Positions 16,827 to 26,328 of a DNA stretch of 64,000 nucleotides are shown here, piece by piece. Origin of the DNA: Rhizobium sp. (GTDB taxonomy: Bacteria > Pseudomonadota > Alphaproteobacteria > Rhizobiales > Rhizobiaceae); the NCBI GenBank assembly GCA_027533385.1, contig JAPZUE010000004.1, positions 248,001 to 312,000 of the forward strand. Reading direction: 5' to 3'. The notes under the pieces were generated by a model, which worked only from the letters and a program-made list of their open reading frames with translations, was not told where the DNA came from and did no database searches. Position numbers and translations under genes: made by a program. How positions within the stretch are numbered: position 1 is the stretch's first letter; every line of letters starts with the position of its first letter.

Positions 16827-16843
16827 TTCAGGCTCCTTTGATC

Positions 16844-18025
16844 TCAGGCGGTCCAGGCGCTGAGCGCACGGAAGAAGGCGAAATTGTCGTGTTTCAGCTC
16901 GTCGTCCAGCGGATTGGGCTGGGAGGAGAGCTTGACGATGACGGTCTCGGTCGATGGGTCGACATAGAGCCATTGGCCGTGGATGCCGATGGCGCAAAAG
17001 GCTCCATCAGGTTCACCAGATTGGTACCACTGGCTGCGGTAGCGACCCTTGGGGAAGAAATTGGACTTGCCGTCAACCCAGGCCTGGTGGTCGCCTGCCG
17101 TCAGCATGTCGGTCAGCCAGGCTTCGGGGATGAGGCGTTTTCCGTCGACCAGGCCGCCGTTGCGCAGCATCTCGCCGACACGGGCGAGATCGCGGGCGGT
17201 GACCGAGATGCCGCCGGCGGCCCGCGCCGTGCCTTCGGCATCGACGGTGACGCTCGCGTGGTTCTTCGCGCCGAGCGGCTTCCAGAGGCGGTCGGAAAGG
17301 ACATCTGCGTAGCGCTCGCCGGTGGCGCGCTCGATCAGGATGCCGAGCAGGTCGGAATTGGGCGAGGCGTAGAAATGGGCGCCGCCATGCGGATGGGCGT
17401 CTTTCTGAAGGGTCATCAGAAAGGCGAGCAGCGTCTCGTTCGGTTGGCTCTTGTCTGCCGTGTTCCAGAGTGTCGCGCGGCGGTAGCGGGCATAGGCGCC
17501 GTCGGTGTTGAGATAGGCCTCGTCGAAGGCGAGGCTAACGCGCATGTCGAGCACGTCACGGATGGTGCAGTCGCCATAGGCGGAGCCGGCGGCTTCCGGC
17601 AGGAGATCGGTCACCGGCGCATTCGGATCGATCAGGCCGTCGGCCTCAAGCGCGGCGATGACGAGCGCCGTCAGCGACTTGCTGATCGAGAAGACGATAT
17701 GGCGCTGGTCGATGCCGGCATGCGGGGCATAGTGTTCGGCGACGATCTTGCCCGCCTTCATCAGCACGAAGGCGTCTGTGTGGGCATAATCGAGATAGGC
17801 GACGACGCTTGGCTGCCCGGCCAGTCCTTGCGGCAGTGCCTGCGACAGAAGATCGGATGCTACGGGATCGCCTTCGCCGCTCTGGTCCGTCGCCGCAATC
17901 CTTGCGCTCGGCACCACTTCCTCGACATGGCCGAAGCTGAAGCGGCTGAACGGCGCTGTCCGCCAGTTTTCGAGCGTCACGGCGCTCCTTTCGAACCCAT
18001 AGGCCTTGGCAAACTGCGTCGTCAT
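16844..18025 (-). CDS. Serine beta-lactamase-fold hydrolase (class C / EstB type)
   Basis: 393 residues. The nucleophile motif S-x-x-K is SISK in HIVFSISKSLTALV, a YAS-N equivalent of the YxN motif is in HFYASPNSDLLG, and the C-terminal region has WLYVDPSTETVIV. No signal peptide is visible, which points to a cytoplasmic esterase or amidase rather than a resistance enzyme. I chose ATG 18025 (GGAG nine bases upstream) because an alternative ATG at 18055 lies inside the loop of the hairpin 18044-18066. It is within an amine-import and amidohydrolase operon, 17 bp before the ytcJ-like gene. Confidence 0.8.
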   Translation of the reverse strand: MTTQFAKAYGFERSAVTLENWRTAPFSRFSFGHVEEVVPSARIAATDQSGEGDPVASDLLSQALPQGLAGQPSVVAYLDYAHTDAFVLMKAGKIVAEHYAPHAGIDQRHIVFSISKSLTALVIAALEADGLIDPNAPVTDLLPEAAGSAYGDCTIRDVLDMRVSLAFDEAYLNTDGAYARYRRATLWNTADKSQPNETLLAFLMTLQKDAHPHGGAHFYASPNSDLLGILIERATGERYADVLSDRLWKPLGAKNHASVTVDAEGTARAAGGISVTARDLARVGEMLRNGGLVDGKRLIPEAWLTDMLTAGDHQAWVDGKSNFFPKGRYRSQWYQSGEPDGAFCAIGIHGQWLYVDPSTETVIVKLSSQPNPLDDELKHDNFAFFRALSAWTA

Positions 18026-18043
18026 CAGGATATGCTCCACCCG

Positions 18044-18066
18044 CGGGAGGGCCATTGGCCCTCCCG
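18044..18066 (-). promoter_or_regulatory. Intra-operon hairpin after the binding-protein gene
   Basis: A perfect 10-bp stem (CGGGAGGGCC / GGCCCTCCCG) with a three-base loop lies between the polyamine-binding protein gene and the hydrolase genes. No T-run follows, so it more likely stabilises the upstream mRNA or causes partial read-through than full termination. Confidence 0.6.
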
Positions 18067-18092
18067 TTCCTGTTTTCTGGTTTGGATCGGAG

Positions 18093-19133
18093 TTACTTCT
18101 GAACTTCGGTCCAGATGCGTGTGTAGAGCTGCTGGACGTCGGGTTCGCAGCTCAGTAGGAACTCGCCGGCACTTTCCAGCTCCGCCGGGATCACCAGTTC
18201 CGGTGCGCCCTGCATGGCGGGATCCATGAACTGTTCCGAACCCTTGATGCCATTGGCATATTTGGCGAAGTTCGAGATCATCGCGGCGTTTTCCGGCGCC
18301 ATGATGAAGTTCATGAAAGCCTTAGCGTTGTCGACGTTCTTGGCGTCCTTCAGGATGACGACGCTGTCCATGAAGATGGGGAAGCCTTCCTTCGGATAGC
18401 CGAACTTGATGTCGGGGTTCTGCAGGCGCGAGCGCATGATGGCGCCGTTCCAGTAGTAGACGCCCGAATAGTCGCCGTTCGGCAGCTTGTCGGTGACGCT
18501 GTAGTCCATGGCGAGCCACTTCGCCTTGGCCTCGACCAGCTTGTCGCGCACCTTCATCAACACTTCCTTGTCCGTCGTGCACCAGTCGCCACCGAAATAC
18601 TTGATCGTGGCGAAGAGCACGTCGTTCATTTCGGGCGTGACGTTCAGCTTGCCGACCAGTTCTGCCGGCGGATCGAGGAAGATCGCCGACGTGTTGATGT
18701 CGCCGCCATAGACCTTGGTGTTGACGCCGATGCCGGTTACGCCCCACTGCCACGGAACGGAATAGCGGCGGCCCGGATCCCATTCGACATCGGCCCAGCG
18801 CGGGTCGACATGCTTGAAGTTTTCCATCTGGTCCGGACGGGCTTCGAGCAGCAGGCCCTCGTTGATCCAGATCGGCATGTAGTTGGCGGAGGGCACGACG
18901 ATATCGAAGCCATGGCCGCCGGCGCGGACCTTGGCAAGTGCCGTGTCGTTGGAGTCATAGTCGGTGATCGTCACCTTGACGCCGAACTGTTCCTCGAACT
19001 TCTTGATCAGCTCGGGGCTCGTATAGTCGCCCCAGTTGTAGATGTTGAGCTCGCCCGCGGCAGAGGCCGCGCCTGCGAAACCCAGTGCCGTGATGGCGGC
19101 GATGGCCGTGGTTGTCATCCATTTCATGGTCAT
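18093..19133 (-). CDS. Polyamine-type ABC transporter periplasmic binding protein (PotD/PotF family)
   Basis: 346 residues. The signal peptide MTMKWMTTTAIAAITALGFAGAASA is followed by the family opening GELNIYNWGDYTSPELIKKFEEQFG. Further marks are the hinge and ligand region YDSNDTALAKVRAGGHGFDIVVPS, YSVPWQWGVTGIGVNT and KAFMNFIMAPENAA. It captures a cationic amine in the periplasm for the permeases encoded just downstream on the map. A complete importer (ATPase, two permeases, binding protein) is present. The substrate may be an amine-containing amide rather than putrescine itself, given the hydrolases that follow. Confidence 0.9.
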   Translation of the reverse strand: MTMKWMTTTAIAAITALGFAGAASAAGELNIYNWGDYTSPELIKKFEEQFGVKVTITDYDSNDTALAKVRAGGHGFDIVVPSANYMPIWINEGLLLEARPDQMENFKHVDPRWADVEWDPGRRYSVPWQWGVTGIGVNTKVYGGDINTSAIFLDPPAELVGKLNVTPEMNDVLFATIKYFGGDWCTTDKEVLMKVRDKLVEAKAKWLAMDYSVTDKLPNGDYSGVYYWNGAIMRSRLQNPDIKFGYPKEGFPIFMDSVVILKDAKNVDNAKAFMNFIMAPENAAMISNFAKYANGIKGSEQFMDPAMQGAPELVIPAELESAGEFLLSCEPDVQQLYTRIWTEVQK

Positions 19134-19158
19134 GTCCGTTCCTCTCTGTTGGTTGCTT

Positions 19159-19968
19159 TTATGCTTGCGGCTTGCGCCGGTTGATGAAGAAGAAGATCAC
19201 GATCAGCAGCGTCGAGGCGGCCAGGAAGATCGTGGCGATGGCATTGATTTCGGGTGTCGTCTCCCGGCGGATCTGGCCGAGCATGTAGGTGGGCAGGGTG
19301 TCCTGCCCGCCGGATTTGACGAATTCGGTGATGACGACATCATCCAGCGAAATCACGAAGGCGAGCATGAAGCCGGCAATGATGGCGGGCCGGAGCAGGG
19401 GAAATGTCACGAAGCGGAAGGCCTGCCAGGGTGTCGCATAGAGATCGGCGGCCGCCCGTTCGAGCGTGAGATCCATGCTTTCCAGCCTGGCCCGGATGGG
19501 CAGATAGGCGAAGGGTATGCAGAAGGCCGTGTGCGCCAGGATCAGATAGCCGAGGCCGGAATAGCCGGTCCAGACCTTGATGCGCGAGAAGACGATCAGC
19601 AATGCGACGGCGGTGACGATTTCCGGCACCATCAGCGGCTGGTTGATCACGGCATATTTGGCCGTCAGCCCGCGATAGGGTTCGGTGCGCGTGGTGGCGA
19701 GTGCTGCCATGGTCGCAGCGATGGTGGCAAGGCCGGCTGCCCAGAGCGCGATGATCACTGAACGCAGTGCCGCTTCCTGGGCCGCGCCATTGGCAAAGGC
19801 GGCGGCGAACCAGCGCAGGGAAAAACCGCCCCAGGTGGCCAGCGAGTCGTTGGCGTTGAAGGAATAGGCGACGAGGGTCGCAATCGGCAGGTAGAGCGCA
19901 AAGAAGGTGAAGAGCGCGATGAAGGCAAAGCCGGGTTGGGAGCGGATGTCGAAGCGACGTTCAGCCAT
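19159..19968 (-). CDS. ABC transporter permease, PotC/PotI type
   Basis: 269 residues and about six membrane helices. The EAA loop that contacts the ATPase reads LERAAADLYATPWQAFRFVTFPLLRPAI. The end is basic (FFFINRRKPQA). I start at ATG 19968 (MAERRFD); a longer frame reaches 20001. It overlaps the upstream permease by eight bases, typical for potB-potC pairs. Confidence 0.9.
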   Translation of the reverse strand: MAERRFDIRSQPGFAFIALFTFFALYLPIATLVAYSFNANDSLATWGGFSLRWFAAAFANGAAQEAALRSVIIALWAAGLATIAATMAALATTRTEPYRGLTAKYAVINQPLMVPEIVTAVALLIVFSRIKVWTGYSGLGYLILAHTAFCIPFAYLPIRARLESMDLTLERAAADLYATPWQAFRFVTFPLLRPAIIAGFMLAFVISLDDVVITEFVKSGGQDTLPTYMLGQIRRETTPEINAIATIFLAASTLLIVIFFFINRRKPQA

Positions 19969-20884
19969 GACGCACCCCCGACTTTGCGGCGTTGCGGACA
20001 TAAAAGAGCAGGGCGATCATGACCAGCGCCATCAGCGTGATCGACATTGCGGCACCCAGCGGCCAGTTGCGGCCGGCACCGAACTGCAACTCGATCAGGT
20101 TGCCCAGCATCAGGTTCTTACCGCCACCGAGCACGCGCGGAATAACGTAAGCGCCGAGCGAGGGAATGAAGACCAGGATGGAGCCGGCGATCAGGCCGGG
20201 CTTCACCAGCGGAATAACGATGCGCCAGAGCACCTGCAGACGGTTGGCGTAAAGGTCATATCCTGCCTCGACCAGCCGGAAATCCAGCTTCTCGATCGAG
20301 GCATAAAGCGGCAGTACCATCAGCGGCAGATAGACATAGGTCATGCCGAGCAGGGTGGCCGTGTCGGTATAGATGATCTGCAGGGGGGTATCGATGATGC
20401 CGAGCCAGATCAGCAGATTGTTCAGAATGCCCTCGTTGCGGATGACCTGCTGCATGGCGAAGGTGCGGATCAGGAGGTTCGTCCAGAAGGGAATGGTGAT
20501 CAGGAAGACCCAGATCTCGCGGGTGCGGGGAGGGCGGGTTGCGATGAAATAGGCGGTCGGAAAGCCGAGGATCAGCGTGAGCAGCGTGGTGTAGAGTGAC
20601 AGCGTGATCGAGCGCCAGAAGATCGCAAGATGCGCGTCGGCGATGCCGAGCGTGTCGTCGAAGATGTCGCGCTGGAAGAAGACCGAGATCCAGCCTTCGA
20701 GCGAGAAGATGCCGAATTTCACGTCGCCATAGTCGCCCTTTTCGAGGAAGGAATAGAGCAGCATGACGAAGAGCGGACCGAGTGCTGCGACGAAGATGAT
20801 CGCAAGTGCCGGGAGGCTCAGGAACCAGCGGTTTCGGATATCGCGCGATTTGGCATTTTCGGGGGCCGTCTTGATCGCGCTCAT
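19961..20884 (-). CDS. ABC transporter permease, PotB/PotH type
   Basis: 307 residues. An N-terminal tail precedes six membrane helices, with the motif FPTAYFIATRPPRTR and the EAA loop LVEAGYDLYANRLQVLWRIVIPLVKPGL. The start at 20884 lies two bases after the ATPase stop, and the stop overlaps the next permease start. It forms the membrane channel with the gene at 19159. Confidence 0.9.
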   Translation of the reverse strand: MSAIKTAPENAKSRDIRNRWFLSLPALAIIFVAALGPLFVMLLYSFLEKGDYGDVKFGIFSLEGWISVFFQRDIFDDTLGIADAHLAIFWRSITLSLYTTLLTLILGFPTAYFIATRPPRTREIWVFLITIPFWTNLLIRTFAMQQVIRNEGILNNLLIWLGIIDTPLQIIYTDTATLLGMTYVYLPLMVLPLYASIEKLDFRLVEAGYDLYANRLQVLWRIVIPLVKPGLIAGSILVFIPSLGAYVIPRVLGGGKNLMLGNLIELQFGAGRNWPLGAAMSITLMALVMIALLFYVRNAAKSGVRHG

Positions 20885-20886
20885 GG

Positions 20887-21987
20887 TCAGTCCCTCAGGA
20901 TCTGCGCGACATCGTCGCTGACGAGGATGCCGACATTCTGGCCTTCGATCACCCCGCAGCTGCCGCTTCGACTGTTCTGCTGGCGGACGCTGAACAGCGA
21001 ACCTCCTTCGAGCCGTACGTTGATATTGGTATCGGTGCCAAGATAGACGACGCTTTCGACCGTGCCCCTTAGTGTCGCCGCATCGGTCGGCTCGACAATG
21101 GCCGCATGCTCCGGACGGATGACGATGGTGACCTTGCCGGATGGCGTGGTGTTGTCCGGGAAGGTGGCGGGGATCTCGCGGCCCGAGCGCAGCCGCACCT
21201 TGGCGCGATCGCTCTGGACCGAGGCGACTTCGACTTCGAGGAAGTTGGTTTCGCCGATGAAGTCTGCGACGAAGCGTTCGGCCGGACGGTCGTAGATGTC
21301 CCAAGGCGACCCGACCTGGCGCAGGCTTCCCGTCGACATGACCGCGATGCGGTCCGACATGGTGAGCGCCTCTTCCTGGTCGTGGGTGACGAAAATGAAG
21401 GTGATGCCGGTTTCCGCCTGCACGCGCTTGAGCTCGATCTGCATTTCCTTGCGCAGCTTGTAGTCGAGCGCCGACAGCGGCTCGTCGAGAAGCAGCACTT
21501 TCGGCTTCGGGGCAAGCGCGCGGGCAAGCGCCACGCGCTGCTGCTGGCCGCCGGAGATCTGACTCACCTGCCGGTCACGCATCTTGGTCATGTGGACCAG
21601 TTCCAGCATCTCGTCGACGCGGGCCTCGATCTCGGCCTTCGGTTTGCCGAGCATTTTCAGGCCAAAGCCGATATTCTCGGCGACGGTCATATGCGGGAAG
21701 AGCGCGTAAGACTGGAAGACCGTGTTGACCGGTCGCTTGAAGGGCGGGAGCGGCGCGATGTCCTCGCCATGCAGAAGGATCTCCCCCGTGGTGGGGAAAT
21801 CGAAGCCGGCGATCAGGCGCAGGAGCGTAGTCTTGCCGCAGCCGGAAGGCCCCAGCAGCGTGAAGAACTCGTTTTCCCTGATCTTGAGAAAGATCCCGTC
21901 GAGGGCGGTGACCTTGTCCTGTCCGGTTCCGTAGACGCGGCTGACGCCGCGGATTTCGATGGCTGCCTTGTCAGATGCGGAACTCAA
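20887..21987 (-). CDS. ABC transporter ATP-binding protein, PotA/PotG type
   Basis: 366 residues. Walker [14 protein letters not shown]-loop region [20 protein letters not shown]; signature [21 protein letters not shown]; Walker [12 protein letters not shown]; switch histidine in [17 protein letters not shown]-terminal TOBE domain (about 245-366) is typical of polyamine and sugar importers. It is the first gene of the seven-gene minus-strand operon and divergent from the amidase. Confidence 0.92.
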   Translation of the reverse strand: MSSASDKAAIEIRGVSRVYGTGQDKVTALDGIFLKIRENEFFTLLGPSGCGKTTLLRLIAGFDFPTTGEILLHGEDIAPLPPFKRPVNTVFQSYALFPHMTVAENIGFGLKMLGKPKAEIEARVDEMLELVHMTKMRDRQVSQISGGQQQRVALARALAPKPKVLLLDEPLSALDYKLRKEMQIELKRVQAETGITFIFVTHDQEEALTMSDRIAVMSTGSLRQVGSPWDIYDRPAERFVADFIGETNFLEVEVASVQSDRAKVRLRSGREIPATFPDNTTPSGKVTIVIRPEHAAIVEPTDAATLRGTVESVVYLGTDTNINVRLEGGSLFSVRQQNSRSGSCGVIEGQNVGILVSDDVAQILRD

Positions 21988-22421
21988 GCCGTGCCCCCTG
22001 GCGTTCGGGTTATGCGCGATGTGCTTCGTTCGTCCCCTTGTGCGGCAGAGGCTGCCGTATCAGGGGTGGCGCAGAGGGTGTCACGCAAGTCACGTGCCAG
22101 CTTTCGGGCATGCTGATCTCTCCCCTATGGCAAGGTCCGGATTTCTGCCCAACAGGCGGCAAAAGGCCGTTTTTTGCCTTCGTTCGCCGAAGTTCCCGTG
22201 TATCGGACGTGTGGTTCGACGAGGCCCGCATCATCCTCTTTTGTGGCATGTTGCCTCTAATTTGGTCGTTTGACCATTTTTATTTTTGGCGCTTTCAAAG
22301 ATTTCCGGATCTGCATGGCAGGGCTGCACTGAGCGCTCGACCGGGTGCTTGACAGCCTTGTGTCGTGAAGCCCATCGTCGCCATCCGCCCGACCTCTGCG
22401 TCCATCGTAACGGAGCCCCGC
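21988..22421. promoter_or_regulatory. Divergent intergenic region with a GntR-like palindrome
   Basis: 434 bp between the ATPase gene and the amidase gene. A perfect palindrome TGGTC-GTTT-GACCA occupies 22263-22276 inside an AT-rich patch, resembling operators of GntR-type regulators. A small hairpin (GGCAAAA/TTTTGCC) is near 22157-22180. The nearest regulator in the operon is TetR-type, so the protein that binds is unknown. No clear sigma70 boxes can be named. Confidence 0.4.
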
Positions 22422-23861
22422 GTGTCCGATCCGACTTCCCTGTCCCTGACCCATCTTCTGAAGGCATTCGATGACGGTGCCTTTTCCGTCGAGGAGGTCA
22501 TGGTGTCCTTTCTCGACAGGATCGACCGCTTCAATCCAAAGATCAATGCCCTCGTCAGTCTGCGATCCCGCGACGTCCTGATCGCCGAGGCCCGGGCGAA
22601 AGATGCGGAGCGGCAGCAAGGGACCGCGCGCGGGGCCCTGCATGGCGTGCCCATTGCCATCAAGGATCTGAGCGAGGCCAAGGGCCTTCTCTGCACCTAT
22701 GGATCGCCGCTCTTTCACGACTATGTGCCGGATTTCGATGACATCCAGGTCGAACGTATCCGGGCCGCCGGTGCGATCATCATCGGCAAGACCAACACGC
22801 CGGAATGGGGTTTCGGCTCGCACAGCTACAATCCCGTCTTCGGGGTGACGCGCAATCCCTGGGACCTGACCCGTTCCGCCGGCGGATCGAGCGGCGGGGC
22901 AGGGGCGGCGCTCGCGGCGCGTCTCGTCCCGGTCGCCGATGGCAGCGACATGATGGGCTCACTGCGCAATCCAGCCGCCTTCAACAATGTCGTCGGCTTC
23001 CGCCCGAGCTTCGGGCGCATCCCGACGCTTCCGGGTCGGGACGCGTATCTAAACCAGCTCGCGACGCTGGGGCCGATGGGGCGCTCCGTCGCTGACGTGG
23101 TGACGCTCCTTAACGTTCAGTCCGGTTTCGATCCGCGAGATCCTGCATCCTTTGAAAGTGCTGCCATTGCTCTTGATCCGGCGATCGTCGCCAGGGGCGG
23201 TCGCGTTGGCTGGCTCGGCAACTTCGGCGGCCATCTGCCCTTCGAGCCCGGCGTGCTTGAACTGAACGAGAAGGCGCTCGGTGTCTTCCAAGGTCTCGGT
23301 TTCGCGGTCGAGCCGGTGAAGGTCGAGTTCGACATGGAGCGCCTCTGGTGGGCCTGGACGACGCTGCGTAGCTATTTCACCGCGGGCAGCATGCGTGATT
23401 TCTATGAGGATCCCGGCCGGCGCGGTTCGCTGAAGCCGGAAATCCTCTACGAGGTGCGCTCAGGACTGCGCATCCAGGCGGCAGACGTCTACGAGGCTTC
23501 GGCCGTGCGCACGGCCTGGTATCAGGCCCTCGCCAAGGTCTTCGAGACCTATGATTATCTCGTTGCACCCGCCGCCCAGGTCTTCCCCTTCGATGCCGAC
23601 ATTCCCTGGCCACGCGAGATCGCGGGCAAGCACATGGATACCTATCACCGCTGGATGGAGGTGGTGATTGGCCCGAGCTTGGCGGGTCTGCCGGTTGCCG
23701 CACTGCCGGCCGGCTTTTCGCCCCAGGGTCTGCCGAGCGGTTTCCAGCTGATCGGCAAGCCGCGTGCTGATCAGGCGGTGTTATCCGTTGCAGCGGCCTA
23801 TGAGGCAGAGACCGACTGGCTTGCCCAAATGCCGCCCCTTGCTCGGGTCAGCGCGGGATAA
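22422..23861 (+). CDS. Amidase (amidase-signature family)
   Basis: 479 residues with the Ser-cisSer-Lys triad in canonical spacing: Lys81 in GVPIAIKDLSE, Ser156 in AGGSSGGAG, and Ser180 in GSDMMGSLRNPA. The usual GSDxGGS reads GSDMMGS here, a small deviation beside the nucleophile. I use GTG 22422 with GGAG six bases upstream; GTG 22365 would add 19 residues without a better site. It is divergent from the amine-import operon, suggesting hydrolysis of an imported amide. Confidence 0.88.
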   Translation: MSDPTSLSLTHLLKAFDDGAFSVEEVMVSFLDRIDRFNPKINALVSLRSRDVLIAEARAKDAERQQGTARGALHGVPIAIKDLSEAKGLLCTYGSPLFHDYVPDFDDIQVERIRAAGAIIIGKTNTPEWGFGSHSYNPVFGVTRNPWDLTRSAGGSSGGAGAALAARLVPVADGSDMMGSLRNPAAFNNVVGFRPSFGRIPTLPGRDAYLNQLATLGPMGRSVADVVTLLNVQSGFDPRDPASFESAAIALDPAIVARGGRVGWLGNFGGHLPFEPGVLELNEKALGVFQGLGFAVEPVKVEFDMERLWWAWTTLRSYFTAGSMRDFYEDPGRRGSLKPEILYEVRSGLRIQAADVYEASAVRTAWYQALAKVFETYDYLVAPAAQVFPFDADIPWPREIAGKHMDTYHRWMEVVIGPSLAGLPVAALPAGFSPQGLPSGFQLIGKPRADQAVLSVAAAYEAETDWLAQMPPLARVSAG

Positions 23862-23980
23862 ATCGTTGCGTGACTTGAAGCGCGACATGATTTGGTCCAA
23901 CGATTCCGCAACAGTCGCGGTGTTCCGCCTTTCTTCTCGTCCGGGCTCACGGTCCGGATGTCACGTCTGGATCTCAATTC

Positions 23981-25033
23981 ATGAACCTAGTCTTCGACGG
24001 CCATAATGACGTCCTCCTGCGCCTCTGGCGCAGCCGCAACGAGGGCCGCAATCCCGTGGCCGAATTCCGCAACGGCACCAGCGCCGGGCATATCGATGCG
24101 CCGCGCGCCAAGCGTGGCGGGCTCGCGGGCGGGCTCTGCGCGATCTATATTCCCTCGCCGCATGACTTCAATCTGCGCGAACCGGATGCGAACGGGCATT
24201 ATTCCACGCCGCTCGATCCGCCGCTGGAGCGCATTCCCTCGCTCGACATCGCGCTGCAGATGGCGGCCATTGCCCATCGCCTGGATCAGGACGGGAGCTG
24301 GAGGCTCTGCCGGACAACAGCCGAGATCCGCCAGGCCATGTCGGATGGAGTCTTTGCGGCCGTCATGCATATGGAAGGCTGCGAGGCGATCGATGCCGAC
24401 CTCGAAACGCTGGAGGTGTTCTATGCGGCAGGTCTGCGCTCGCTCGGGCCGGTCTGGAGCCGCAACAACATCTTCGGCCATGGCGTGCCCTTCGCCTATC
24501 CGAGCTCTCCCGATACCGGGCCGGGGCTGACGAAGGCCGGCGAAGAGCTGATCCGGGCCTGCAACCGGCTCGGAATCCTGATCGATCTCGCCCATATCAC
24601 CGAAAAGGGTTTCTGGGATGTGGAGCGTCTCAGCGACCAGCCGCTGATCGCCAGCCATTCCAACGTGCATGCCCTGACGCCCGTTGCCCGCAACCTGACC
24701 GACCGGCAGATGGATGCGATCAAGGCGAGCCGTGGTCTCGTCGGCCTCAACTATGCCGTCACCATGCTGAGGCCGGATGGGCGCGACGATGCCGAAACCT
24801 CGATTTCGACGATGATCAGCCATATCGACTATATGGTTGACCGTATGAGTATCGACTGCGTGGCGCTTGGGTCCGATTTCGACGGTGCGACGATCCCGAA
24901 TGTGATCGGTGATGCCGTCGGCAACCAGCGCCTGATCACCGGGCTCAAGGAACGCGGTTATGGTCCTGATGACCTCGACAAGATCTGCCGCGAGAACTGG
25001 CTGCGGGTGTTGGCCTCTGCCTGGCACGAGTGA
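23981..25033 (+). CDS. Membrane dipeptidase-family protein (peptidase M19, renal dipeptidase type)
   Basis: 350 residues. Zinc ligands are visible as His8/Asp10 in FDGHNDVLLR, the bridging Glu in VMHMEGCEA, and two His in LIDLAHITEKGF and LIASHSNVHAL; GSDFDGATIP is the late family motif. There is no signal peptide, so a cytoplasmic enzyme is expected. M19 enzymes cleave dipeptides with a free carboxyl end, and some act on beta-lactam-like or N-acyl bonds. It follows the amidase by 119 bp on the same strand. Confidence 0.88.
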   Translation: MNLVFDGHNDVLLRLWRSRNEGRNPVAEFRNGTSAGHIDAPRAKRGGLAGGLCAIYIPSPHDFNLREPDANGHYSTPLDPPLERIPSLDIALQMAAIAHRLDQDGSWRLCRTTAEIRQAMSDGVFAAVMHMEGCEAIDADLETLEVFYAAGLRSLGPVWSRNNIFGHGVPFAYPSSPDTGPGLTKAGEELIRACNRLGILIDLAHITEKGFWDVERLSDQPLIASHSNVHALTPVARNLTDRQMDAIKASRGLVGLNYAVTMLRPDGRDDAETSISTMISHIDYMVDRMSIDCVALGSDFDGATIPNVIGDAVGNQRLITGLKERGYGPDDLDKICRENWLRVLASAWHE

Positions 25034-25051
25034 GCCAGGCTGTCTTGAGCG

Positions 25052-26188
25052 TCAGGCGACGCGGTGGCCGGAGCGCCAGGCGGATTTGACGAAGGGATGG
25101 CCGTCCTGCAGGTCGACACGGATCAGGTCGGCCTTGAGGCCGGTCTTGATGGCACCGCGGTCTGGCAGATTGCCGGCGAGTGCCGGTGTGCGGGTGACCA
25201 TGGCGACCGCGCTTGGCAGGTCGAAGTCGAGGCCCGGATCGGCCGCGATCATGAAGGCGGCGTCGAGCATCGAGCGCGGCACATAGTCAGACGCCAGGAT
25301 ATCGACGAGCCGTGCGGCGAGCAGATCACGCACGGCGATGTTGCCGGATTGTGAGCCACCGCGCACGAGGTTCGGTGCGCCGGCAACGATGTGCATGCCC
25401 GCCGCGCGGGCTGCTTCCGCCGCCTCCATCGAACAGGGGAACTCCGAGATCGACACGCCCTCGGCGAGACCTTCCTCGATATGGGCGATATCGGTGTCGT
25501 CGTGGCTCATCAGCGGCATGGAGCGCGCGCGGGCTAGCGCCACGATATCCGGCCGGGTCGTCGCGGCGATATGGCTCTTTTCGGCCACCAGAACCTTGAT
25601 CTTCTCGCGTACCCGCTCGGGGCTCTCGCCCGTCGACTTGCAGGCTCTTGCGACATAGGCCTCGATATCGCGGCTCTGGCGGATGCCGGGCAGGTGCTCC
25701 ATGACCGAGATGACGCGGACGATCTCGCGGTCGATGTTTTCGGCCGTCAGTTGCGGCGTCACCGGGTCTGTCAGTTCGCAGCGCAGGTGGACGAGATGTT
25801 CGGCGCGCAGCATGCCAGCGCTTTGGGCCTGCTCCAGCGCTTCGATCATCGGTTTGAGGATCTCGGCGCGTTCGGGATTGTCGGTGGTTGCCCCGACGCA
25901 AAGGCTGTCGAAGACGGTGGTGACACCGCCGCCGATGATCTGGGCATCGTGGGCGAGCGCTGCGCGCATGAAGTCCCAGCGCACGTGAGCGCGGGGATAG
26001 AGGTGTTTCTCGAAATGGTCGGTATGGATGTCGACAAGGCCGGGCAGGAGATAGTCACCGGCGAAGTCGAGCGCTTCTGCATGGCGTGACGGGCCTTCGT
26101 GTATTTCGACGATCTCACCGTCCTCGACCACGACAGAGCCATGCAGCACATGACCCGTTGTCACGACCCGGGCATTGGAGAGGATCAT
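25052..26188 (-). CDS. phnM: Alpha-D-ribose 1-methylphosphonate 5-triphosphate diphosphatase (PhnM), isolated
   Basis: 378 residues, amidohydrolase fold. VVEDGEIVEIHEG, the metal motif GLVDIHTDHFEKHLYPR, SHIAATTRPD, the SHDDTD box and the ending LKADLIRVDLQDGHPFVKSAW all fit PhnM. PhnM releases pyrophosphate from the triphosphate intermediate of the C-P lyase pathway. The remaining phn genes are not in this window, so it is either a second copy or has another substrate. ATG 26188 begins MILSNARVV; a longer frame from 26245 is unlikely. It is the last gene after ackA on the same strand, 140 bp away. Confidence 0.85.
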   Translation of the reverse strand: MILSNARVVTTGHVLHGSVVVEDGEIVEIHEGPSRHAEALDFAGDYLLPGLVDIHTDHFEKHLYPRAHVRWDFMRAALAHDAQIIGGGVTTVFDSLCVGATTDNPERAEILKPMIEALEQAQSAGMLRAEHLVHLRCELTDPVTPQLTAENIDREIVRVISVMEHLPGIRQSRDIEAYVARACKSTGESPERVREKIKVLVAEKSHIAATTRPDIVALARARSMPLMSHDDTDIAHIEEGLAEGVSISEFPCSMEAAEAARAAGMHIVAGAPNLVRGGSQSGNIAVRDLLAARLVDILASDYVPRSMLDAAFMIAADPGLDFDLPSAVAMVTRTPALAGNLPDRGAIKTGLKADLIRVDLQDGHPFVKSAWRSGHRVA

Positions 26189-26328
26189 GATCTCACCGCG
26201 CGCTGCTTCATGGGCTTCACCCGTCGCATCCGTCTGTCGCAGCATGTCCGAGCCTCCGTCCGCTTCCGTCGAAGCGTCTCTAGGCGCGTTTCATGACGCT
26301 TTGGTGTCAGTTCCCGCGAATGATGGGA

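Noticed and set aside
16844..18025. Beta-lactam resistance gene
   Set aside because: Although it has an SxxK motif, it lacks a signal peptide and sits in a catabolic operon, fitting an esterase or amidase of the same fold.
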